This document shows, in pieces, positions 36,387 through 42,203 of a stretch of 64,000 nt of DNA. Origin of the DNA: JAOTZA01 sp965224065 (lineage in GTDB: Bacteria > Acidobacteriota > Thermoanaerobaculia > Multivoradales > JAHEKO01); the NCBI GenBank assembly GCA_965224065.1, contig CBDCYF010000005.1, forward strand, positions 3,286,001 through 3,350,000. The letters run 5' to 3'. The notes under the pieces are model-generated. The model ran no database searches, had not been told where the DNA came from, and was given only the letters and a program-made list of their open reading frames with translations. A program made the position numbers and the translations under genes. Position 1 is the first letter of the stretch; the number at the start of each line of letters is the position of its first letter.

Positions 36387-37697
36387 TCAATGGGGAATAA
36401 TCCCGCGTTTGCGGTTCAGACGAATGCCGATTCGGGTTGCCGAGCGGTCGAACTCCGGCTGGTTGGAGTCGAAGCGCGTGTCGTAGATCTCGAGGCGCAG
36501 CTCGGTAACCGGCCCGAGCTCGTAAATCAGGCTACCGCCGACCGAGCTGAAATCGTCGCGCCGGTCGGCGACGCCTTCGAGGTCGGCGAATTCGGTCTCG
36601 CCGGTCTCGCCCAGCAGTATGAGCCGCAGCCGTGTGCCCAACTCGCGCTGGACGCTGGCGCCGACTCGCTCCTCCGAGAAAAAGACCGAGTCGTCGAGCG
36701 CCGAATAGACTAGGTTGCGACCGCCAAAAAAATTCAGATTCGTGTTCTCTCCCAGGTTGACGGCGAGCCGGAACAGACCCGTGGTTTCGTCGAAGGTGGC
36801 ACTGGGCCGGGTGGCCGGGTCGAGGGGCTCCGAGAACTCGAGCTTTCGGCTCACCGCCGACAGATCGGCGCGCAGCCGGTTGCCGCGGTAACGCAGATCG
36901 ACAAATGGGTTTGTGCCCGAGCTCGACCGGCCGGCCGGATCGATCAGAAAATCGGTTCGCAGTTCCTCCACACCGAGCACGATCTCGAAGTCACGACCGA
37001 CGTCGAATCCGATGCCCGCCCTCAACCGCTCGACGTCGCGGTCCAGACGCCCGGCGTCAAAGCCCTCCAAGAGGTCATTGATCTCGTCACCGTGACGGAT
37101 GTCGGTGATCGAAGCCGCGGTGACCAGGCTCAGGACGCTTCCGACATCGAGCTCGAAGGTCGCCGATGCGCTCTCGTCCGTGACCCGTATCGGCACTTCG
37201 AGCTCGGCGTTGAGCAGGCGCTCGCGTTCGAGGCGCCGGCCTTCGACCGACAGCGACAGGCGGTTGAAAAAAGCGTGCAGCCCGGCGCCACCGCTGAACG
37301 TGAAGTTCCGCAGCGCATCGAGGTCCTGCCACCAGGCGTACTCCGGCGCGGCAAACGCGGTTGCATAGAGCTGGGATCCGATGCGCCAGTATGCGGCCAG
37401 CCCCGCGCCAAAGGTGGCGTGGAAATCCGACAGCCTCTCCTCGCCTTCGAAATCCGCCAGTACATTGTCGACGTAGCCGACGTTGCGAATCACAAACCGG
37501 GGGTCGAGCCGGAAGCTGCCGGAGCGCCAACGCGCCTCCCGCCAGCCTTCTTCGATCAGCTCGTGGCGCGGTTTGGCGTCTGCGGCGAGACTTCCCGGGC
37601 TGGTGTACTGGGCGAACTGAGCTGAGGCCACTGTCGCCGCGATCCACAGCAACGCCCCCACGCGGAGCGTTTTTGCGGCGCGTTCTGGCACATCCAT
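36387..37697 (-). CDS. Outer-membrane beta-barrel protein (candidate surface-polysaccharide porin)
   Basis: A 436-residue protein from ATG at 37697 with a signal peptide ending ATVASAQ. The remainder alternates short hydrophobic/polar strands (ATFGAGLAAYWRIGSQLYATAF; RLRLILLGETGETEF; TELRLEIYDTRF), the pattern of a 14-18-strand barrel, as in the outer-membrane beta-barrel proteins encoded next to wza in other exopolysaccharide clusters. It has no clear terminal phenylalanine (ends RKRGIIPH). Being first in the minus-strand cluster, it may form or assist the outer-membrane exit pore alongside the truncated Wza-like protein. Confidence 0.7.
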   Translation of the reverse strand: MDVPERAAKTLRVGALLWIAATVASAQFAQYTSPGSLAADAKPRHELIEEGWREARWRSGSFRLDPRFVIRNVGYVDNVLADFEGEERLSDFHATFGAGLAAYWRIGSQLYATAFAAPEYAWWQDLDALRNFTFSGGAGLHAFFNRLSLSVEGRRLERERLLNAELEVPIRVTDESASATFELDVGSVLSLVTAASITDIRHGDEINDLLEGFDAGRLDRDVERLRAGIGFDVGRDFEIVLGVEELRTDFLIDPAGRSSSGTNPFVDLRYRGNRLRADLSAVSRKLEFSEPLDPATRPSATFDETTGLFRLAVNLGENTNLNFFGGRNLVYSALDDSVFFSEERVGASVQRELGTRLRLILLGETGETEFADLEGVADRRDDFSSVGGSLIYELGPVTELRLEIYDTRFDSNQPEFDRSATRIGIRLNRKRGIIPH

Positions 37698-37793
37698 CCC
37701 TTGGCCTGCTGATCGTTCGGACCGGTGTTCCGGCGTGACGTATCCTGTCCTGGCTTCCAAAGCGAGCCCGAAGCAGCCGCCCGAAGCAGTCGA
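37698..37793. promoter_or_regulatory. Divergent intergenic region with an 11-bp direct repeat
   Basis: These 96 bases separate the minus-strand polysaccharide cluster from the plus-strand ligase-like gene, so promoters for both must lie here or inside the neighbouring genes. GCCCGAAGCAG occurs twice with a 13-base period (37766-37776 and 37779-37789). I see no convincing -35/-10 pair on either strand. The direct repeat could bind a regulator, but this is only a possibility. Confidence 0.4.
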
Positions 37794-39236
37794 ATGATAC
37801 CGTCCCGCGCCAACGTCACGACAGTCCTGCTGATGGCGGGGATCCTGTGGGCCCCGCTTCCGGCCGGCAGCGTGACGCCGGCGACCCAGCTCGGTATCCG
37901 GTTGATCGGCCTGGCCGCCGTCGTCGCAGCGGCGGTCGTGTCGGCGAGACGCAGTCTGCGACAGGTGCTCGGTCCGCTGGCGGCGCTCCTCGCTCTGGCG
38001 GCGCTCGGCCTGGTCCAGGCGGCGCCATGGCCGGCTGGAATCGTGCGCCGGGTTTCCCCCGAGCATTTCCGGCTGGCGGCCGAAGCCGTGGCAGCGGCCG
38101 AGGGGGAGCTCGCTACCGGTCGGATCGACCCCGAGCCCGGCCGGCTCGGTGAGGGCGAACGGGTTTCTCTGTCGCTGGCCCCCGGCCGCTCCCGGTCGGC
38201 GGCGGTGTCGCTGGTTGTGGCGGCGGGTGTGCTTTTTGCCGCCTTTGTCGCCGGCCGGCGCCGGCAGAGCCGGCGGTGGCTGGCCGTGGCGCTCGTGGCC
38301 GCCGGTTGTCTCCAATTGGTTCTGGGTGCGCGCGATTTCGTTTCCGGTGTCGAAGCGCGTCTGCGCGGCACGTTTGTCAACCCCAATCATCTGGCGGTTT
38401 TGCTGGAAGTTTCGTTGGCGGTCTGTTTTGCCTGGATGCTGTGGGCGCTTCGCCGGCGCCGGGGTAGCGTGGAGACCCGGCTCGCGCGGGTCGGGGCGCC
38501 GGTGCTCGGCTGGCTTTTCCTGTTTGTCGGTCTCGCGTTCACCGGCTCGAGAGCCGGCATGGCGGCCGCTCTGGCCGCCGCGCTGACGCAGGCCGTCCTG
38601 GCTTCGAGGACGGCGCAAACGCGCAGCCGGCGGCCCTCCGGGCCGATCCGGTTTGCCGGCTTCCCCCGGCTGGCGATCGTCGCGGTCGTTCTTTCCGGCT
38701 TGGCGCTGGTGGGATGGGTCGGAGTCCAGGCGGGATTTGGACGCCTCTTGGCCACGTCGCGCTTCGACCTGGCGAGCGCGGGGCGGTTTCGAGTCTGGGA
38801 AGCCTCGCTTGAGCTGGTGCGGCGGTTCCCGTGGTCGGGCTCGGGGCTGGGGAGTTTCCGAGAGACCTTTCCGCTGGTGCAGCCGGCAGATTTGGAGCTG
38901 ACTTGGACCCGCACCCACAACGACTTTCTGGAGCTACTCGTCACCACGGGAGTGCTCGGCCTGGCGATCGGTCTGGCGGGGCTCGTGGCCCTGGCGCGCG
39001 GGCTCTGGGGGGCGCTTGGCCGGGGGGGGCGCACCGAAGACCGGTTGGCGGCGTTGGCCGGTTGGGGAGTCCTTACCTCGGTCGCGGTCCACGCAACGCT
39101 CGATTTCGGTGCGACGCTCCCCGCGAACACCTTTGCGGTGGCGGTGGCGCTGGGGGCGGCGCTCTCCGCGCGACTTACGCTGAGCAGTCGCGAAGCGCAA
39201 CGCGATCCGGGACCGTCCGCTCTCCCGCGATCGTAA
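37794..39236 (+). CDS. O-antigen ligase/polymerase-like membrane protein (Wzy_C domain)
   Basis: A 480-residue protein from ATG at 37794 with about 11-12 hydrophobic helices. The hallmark RGTFVNPNHLAVLLEVS lies near residue 195, LFVGLAFTGSRAGMAAAL near 245 is the arginine-containing helix of this family, and the large periplasmic loop has RVWEASLELVRRFPWSGSGLGSF and TRTHNDFLELLVTTGVLG. The Wzy_C family joins or polymerises glycans on undecaprenyl pyrophosphate at the periplasmic face. Its 3' end overlaps the convergent repeat-protein gene by 62 bases. Confidence 0.88.
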   Translation: MIPSRANVTTVLLMAGILWAPLPAGSVTPATQLGIRLIGLAAVVAAAVVSARRSLRQVLGPLAALLALAALGLVQAAPWPAGIVRRVSPEHFRLAAEAVAAAEGELATGRIDPEPGRLGEGERVSLSLAPGRSRSAAVSLVVAAGVLFAAFVAGRRRQSRRWLAVALVAAGCLQLVLGARDFVSGVEARLRGTFVNPNHLAVLLEVSLAVCFAWMLWALRRRRGSVETRLARVGAPVLGWLFLFVGLAFTGSRAGMAAALAAALTQAVLASRTAQTRSRRPSGPIRFAGFPRLAIVAVVLSGLALVGWVGVQAGFGRLLATSRFDLASAGRFRVWEASLELVRRFPWSGSGLGSFRETFPLVQPADLELTWTRTHNDFLELLVTTGVLGLAIGLAGLVALARGLWGALGRGGRTEDRLAALAGWGVLTSVAVHATLDFGATLPANTFAVAVALGAALSARLTLSSREAQRDPGPSALPRS

Positions 39237-40818
39237 CGAGCTCCAGGACGTGGGCGCCCGGCTCCACCGGCAGCTCGAGCCGGCGTCGAGTGGCCGGTTG
39301 CACCGCGAACCAGTCCAGAGACTCGCCGTCCCAGCGCAGCTCGACCGCCGAGCCTCGCCCCGTGGTCGAGGCTTCCACTCGCAAACCGTCGCAAGTGCGG
39401 GCGGACATCAATTCGAGGCGGTAGGTGTCGCCGTTTCGGCGCCATTGCTCGCCGCTCCACTCGGCCGCAAGGGTGGATTCGGATCCCTTGGTTGGTGCCG
39501 GCTCCTGGAGTGCGTCCACGGCGTTGCGATAGGCGAGCGTTCCGTGCCAGCTTGCGTGAACCCGTCTCAGCGTCGCCCGTGCGCGCTCGATCTCACCGGC
39601 TCGCCGGTGGAGGTCGGCTTGGAGGAGCAGATAGGGTCCCCATTCCGGCAACAGCGTGCTGCCGCCCTGGGTGGCGAGCCGGCGCGCCCGGTCGATCCGC
39701 CCCGCCATCAGCGCGACAACCGCGCGGTCGTGTAACTCGGCCAGGCCGGCGACGCCCGCGATCCGCTCGACGGTTGAAGCCGATAGGGCGCATTCGTCCA
39801 GCAGACACCGTTCACGCGCCCAATCCAGCCAGGCGCGGAGCCGACGGGAACGCCATTCGCCGACTGGTCCGGCGGGAAGCAGCTCCATGGCCCTCTCGAG
39901 GATGGGGACGTGCCGCCGGCCGGGGGCGGTGTCGTCGAGGACCGCCAGCAACAACGAGCGGCCTCCACGCGTGTCGCCACCCGCAAGCCGCTCGTTGGCC
40001 CCTGCGAGCCGTCGCTCGAGCTCTCGGCGCTGGGCGTCCTCTCGGCGAGGGCGGGTGGCGGCGAACCGTTCCCAGTCTTCCGTCCGGGCGTAGAGGTCCT
40101 CGAGCCGGTCCCAGGCCTGCGGTCGGTCGGGGATGGCCCCGAGCGCGACGGCCTCCGAAGGAGCGCGTCTCATCCACGGTTCGAGAAGCAGCTCTAGCGT
40201 CACGGGATCCTCGAGGGCCTGCCGGATCAACTCGGTCGCGCGGTCTCGCCCGGCTGCTCCCAACCGTTGCCACTGGCTGAGCGCCGCGGCGGCCAGAAAT
40301 CGCGTCGGCTCGGGGCGGCCGGGGCCGAGCTCCCGGGCCAGCTCGAGCGGCGCCTGCCAGCCGGCGGCTTGCGATTCCGTTCCTCGCCGGCCACCGCGTG
40401 CCGAGGTGAGATACCGCGCCGCGCCCAGGATCATCGCCGCCTGCCAGGAGGAAGGTCTCGAGGCGAGATTCCGTCGTGCCGTTTTCTCGATCTCGGCCAG
40501 CCGTGCGGCCCGGACTCCTTGGCTCTGGCTGGCATCGACGCCCTGTGGGCGGGTCTGCCAAGCTCGGTCCAACTCGTCGGCCAGGACCAGGCGGGCAGCT
40601 CGTAGCTCGGCGCCGGCCGGATCGGGCTCTCGCCAGATATCGGCGGCCGCGCCCGGGCTGCGGGCTGCCGTTCCGGCCGACTCGATGGTCTTGGTCAGGC
40701 GCGCCTGGACACCGGCCCAAGAGCGGTACTCGGCGACCGCCAGGACCGAGAAAAGGAGCGCCACCGCCACCACCGTCGGCGCGAGAGCTCTCTTCCATCT
40801 GTTATCCGAGGTCACCAT
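39175..40818 (-). CDS. Membrane-anchored helical-repeat (TPR-like) protein
   Basis: A 547-residue protein with one N-terminal hydrophobic helix (ALAPTVVAVALLFSVLAVAEY) followed by a long alanine/arginine-rich helical region with paired helices that resemble degenerate TPRs (GEIERARATLRRVHASWHGTLAYRNAVDAL). The last ~90 residues form a beta-rich domain (DGLRVEASTTGRGSAVELRWDG; HVLELVTIAGERTVPDRVALRDC). It probably faces the periplasm and may scaffold the ligase encoded convergently. I do not recognise a named family. Overlap of convergent 3' ends (39175-39236) allows antisense interaction. Confidence 0.6.
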   Translation of the reverse strand: MVTSDNRWKRALAPTVVAVALLFSVLAVAEYRSWAGVQARLTKTIESAGTAARSPGAAADIWREPDPAGAELRAARLVLADELDRAWQTRPQGVDASQSQGVRAARLAEIEKTARRNLASRPSSWQAAMILGAARYLTSARGGRRGTESQAAGWQAPLELARELGPGRPEPTRFLAAAALSQWQRLGAAGRDRATELIRQALEDPVTLELLLEPWMRRAPSEAVALGAIPDRPQAWDRLEDLYARTEDWERFAATRPRREDAQRRELERRLAGANERLAGGDTRGGRSLLLAVLDDTAPGRRHVPILERAMELLPAGPVGEWRSRRLRAWLDWARERCLLDECALSASTVERIAGVAGLAELHDRAVVALMAGRIDRARRLATQGGSTLLPEWGPYLLLQADLHRRAGEIERARATLRRVHASWHGTLAYRNAVDALQEPAPTKGSESTLAAEWSGEQWRRNGDTYRLELMSARTCDGLRVEASTTGRGSAVELRWDGESLDWFAVQPATRRRLELPVEPGAHVLELVTIAGERTVPDRVALRDCSA

Positions 40819-40848
40819 CCTCGGTAGAGGATCTTAATAGGGGCCGTT

Positions 40849-40872
40849 TGATGAAGAAGATCAAGGTTTGAC
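40849..40872 (+). repeat. 24-bp copy of the metF 3' end upstream of the metF leader
   Basis: The 24 bases TGATGAAGAAG...TTTGAC are identical to metF's last codons and stop region at 42124-42147 (the codons for MKKIKV plus stop). Nothing else of metF precedes it here, so it is a fragment of a larger duplication. Its last bases form the -35 box of the metF leader promoter. Confidence 0.9.
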
Positions 40873-40897
40873 AAGCCCTCTCTTTTTCTTCTAGGCT
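40868..40897 (+). promoter_or_regulatory. Promoter of the metF-metH operon
   Basis: TTGACA (40868-40873, consensus) is followed after 18 bases by TAGGCT (40892-40897, a weaker -10). The expected start point, about 40904, is directly at the 5' strand of the RNA element's closing helix. That agreement supports the promoter even though the -10 box is poor. The -35 box is made from the copied metF tail plus one following base. Confidence 0.65.
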
Positions 40898-40904
40898 TTT
40901 CTTG

Positions 40905-41054
40905 CATCACGAGCGGTTCGGTGATTGACTCGCCGAGCTCGGCAACCTGGGGCGGACACCCAAGGTGCTATCCCGCGAGTGCGGGGATGCGGCCGGGGCC
41001 AACCGGCAACCAAGTGTCCGAGCCAACGTCAGATTTTCCGACCCGCTCGTGATG
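40905..41054 (+). ncRNA. Candidate SAM-I/SAM-IV-like riboswitch in the metF leader
   Basis: The closing helix P1 is a perfect 12 bp: CATCACGAGCGG (40905-40916) with CCGCTCGTGATG (41043-41054). Inside, GGCAACC (40941-40947) and AAGGTGCTA (40962-40970) are the core sequences shared by SAM-I and SAM-IV riboswitches. Other candidate helices are a short P2 (TTCGG 40917-40921 with CCGAG 40933-40937), a P4 hairpin (TCCCGC/GCGGGGA, 40971-40987) and GCCGG/CCGGC (40992-41007). GGACAC in the P3 loop (40954-40959) can pair with GTGTCC (41014-41019), a SAM-IV-type pseudoknot. The gene context, metF-metH, is right for SAM or SAH sensing. The P2 region is shorter than standard SAM-I, so this may be a variant; ligand identity is inferred. 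Confidence 0.72.
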
Positions 41055-41180
41055 GCGATCACGAGCGGTTTTTTGTTGGACGGTTTTCTGGAGTCAAACA
41101 GTGAGCCCATCAAGAGACAAACTTCGAACCACGGACATTCAGGCTCCGGCCTGTCCGCCTGATCGGGCGGTGTGCGACGC
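41040..41180 (+). repeat. Duplicated copy (A) of the metF-metH junction: terminator, ribosome-binding site and metH 5' end
   Basis: These 141 bases align with 42145-42283 (copy B), including terminator arms, a GGAG ribosome-binding site, a GTG start and the first ~27 codons of metH. In the coding part about 85 percent of bases match by eye. The copies begin to match at the GAC triplet; left of it copy A has the aptamer and copy B has metF coding sequence. Confidence 0.88.
41043..41074 (+). terminator. Riboswitch-controlled intrinsic terminator before metF
   Basis: CCGCTCGTGAT (41043-41053) and ATCACGAGCGG (41058-41068) form a perfect 11-bp stem with a GGCG loop, followed by TTTTTT (41069-41074). 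The 5' arm is also the 3' strand of P1, so the terminator and the closed aptamer exclude each other. Confidence 0.85.
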
Positions 41181-41199
41181 CCTCGAGCTCTGCCTATGA
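41101..41199 (+). CDS. 32-codon leader ORF derived from the metH 5' end
   Basis: GTG at 41101 begins a 32-residue frame (VSPSRDKLRTTDIQAPACPP, then DRAVCDALELCL) whose first ~23 residues match the MetH N-terminus (SPSKDRPRITDIQAPACPPDRAARDA). CTGGAGTC lies about 11 bases upstream, in the place where metH has CGGGAGTC. Its TGA (41197-41199) overlaps the metF ATG (41196-41198) as ATGA. It is best read as a remnant of a duplicated metH now acting as a translated leader that couples ribosomes to metF. The product itself probably has no enzymatic role. Confidence 0.6.
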   Translation: MSPSRDKLRTTDIQAPACPPDRAVCDALELCL

Positions 41200-42146
41200 A
41201 AGTCACTGAGCACCTCGAGAGGGCGACGCGCCCTCTCATCAGCTTCGAGATCATCCCGCCGTTGCGTGGGCGCCACGTCAAGTACCTGCTGGCGTTGATC
41301 GACGACCTGGTCCAGTTCGAGCCACCGTTTATCGACATCACCAGCCATGCCGCCCAGATCGAATACCGCGAGACCGCCGACGGCATCAAACAGTTGGTCA
41401 AGCGCAAGCGCCCCGGAACCCTGGGTGTGTGCGCACTGATCCAGAACAAGTACAACATCGACGCCGTCCCGCATGTGCTGTGTCACGGCTTTACCCGCGA
41501 GGAGACCGAGGATTTTCTGATCGAGCTCAAGTACCTCGGGATCGACAACGTGCTGGCGATCCGGGGCGACGACAATGGCTTCCGCAAGCCACTGCAATTC
41601 GGACGCAGCGCCAACAAGTATGCGATCGACCTGGTGCGCCAGATCGACGACATGAATCGGGGGAAGTACCTGGAAGTCGATCTGATCGACGCCGAGCCGT
41701 GCGATTTCTCGGTCGGTGTGGCCGGCTACCCGGAGAAACACTTCGAGGCCCCCAATCTGGAGACCGACATCCGCCAGACCAGAACCAAGCTGGAGGCCGG
41801 TGGGGACTATGTCGTCACCCAGATGTTCTTCGACAACCGTCACTACTTCGAGTTTGTCGACGTCTGCCGCGAGCAGGGGATCGAAGCACCGATCATCCCG
41901 GGGCTGAAGATCCTCAACTCGAAGAAGCAGCTCAAGTCGATCCCCAGCGTCTTCTACTGTGACATCCCGACCGAGCTGGCCGACGAGGTCGAACGCGCCG
42001 ACCCCAAGCACGTTCTCGACATCGGGGTCGAGTGGGCCGCCCGGCAGACCCAGGAGCTTCTGGACCGCGGCGTGCCGTCGGTCCATTTCTATGTCATGCA
42101 GAGCTCCAAGGCCATCAAGCGGCTGATGAAGAAGATCAAGGTTTGA
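41196..42146 (+). CDS. metF: Methylenetetrahydrofolate reductase
   Basis: A 316-residue TIM-barrel flavoprotein. ISFEIIPPLRGR holds the catalytic glutamate near residue 18, FIDITSHAAQIEYRETADG is the folate/FAD pocket, IDNVLAIRGDDNG is the conserved FAD loop, and VTQMFFDNRHYFEFVD matches the family's TQxFFD motif. It reduces 5,10-methylene-THF to 5-methyl-THF, the methyl donor used by MetH encoded next. The start ATG at 41196 overlaps the leader ORF's stop. It is predicted to be controlled by the riboswitch and terminator upstream, and is separated from metH by a second, imperfect terminator-like hairpin. Confidence 0.96.
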   Translation: MKVTEHLERATRPLISFEIIPPLRGRHVKYLLALIDDLVQFEPPFIDITSHAAQIEYRETADGIKQLVKRKRPGTLGVCALIQNKYNIDAVPHVLCHGFTREETEDFLIELKYLGIDNVLAIRGDDNGFRKPLQFGRSANKYAIDLVRQIDDMNRGKYLEVDLIDAEPCDFSVGVAGYPEKHFEAPNLETDIRQTRTKLEAGGDYVVTQMFFDNRHYFEFVDVCREQGIEAPIIPGLKILNSKKQLKSIPSVFYCDIPTELADEVERADPKHVLDIGVEWAARQTQELLDRGVPSVHFYVMQSSKAIKRLMKKIKV

Positions 42147-42147
42147 C

Positions 42148-42180
42148 CCGCTCGTGATGGCGATCACGCGCGGTTTTTTT
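42148..42180 (+). terminator. Imperfect terminator-like hairpin between metF and metH
   Basis: CCGCTCGTGAT (42148-42158) faces ATCACGCGCGG (42163-42173) across a GGCG loop, with seven T residues after. One base differs from the perfect arm before metF (A to C at 42169), leaving a T-C mismatch inside the stem. It starts one base after the metF stop. There is no aptamer here, so it probably lowers but does not abolish read-through into metH. Confidence 0.72.
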
Positions 42181-42203
42181 AGACGTTTTCCGGGAGTCAG
42201 GCA

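Noticed and set aside
37698..37793. Sigma-70 promoter pair in the divergent region
   Set aside because: TATCCT-like boxes exist but no -35 at an acceptable distance, so I list only the direct repeat.
40900..41060. Cobalamin riboswitch upstream of metF-metH
   Set aside because: The B12-box and the GGTGAAAATCC-type core are absent; the elements seen match the SAM-I/SAM-IV core better.
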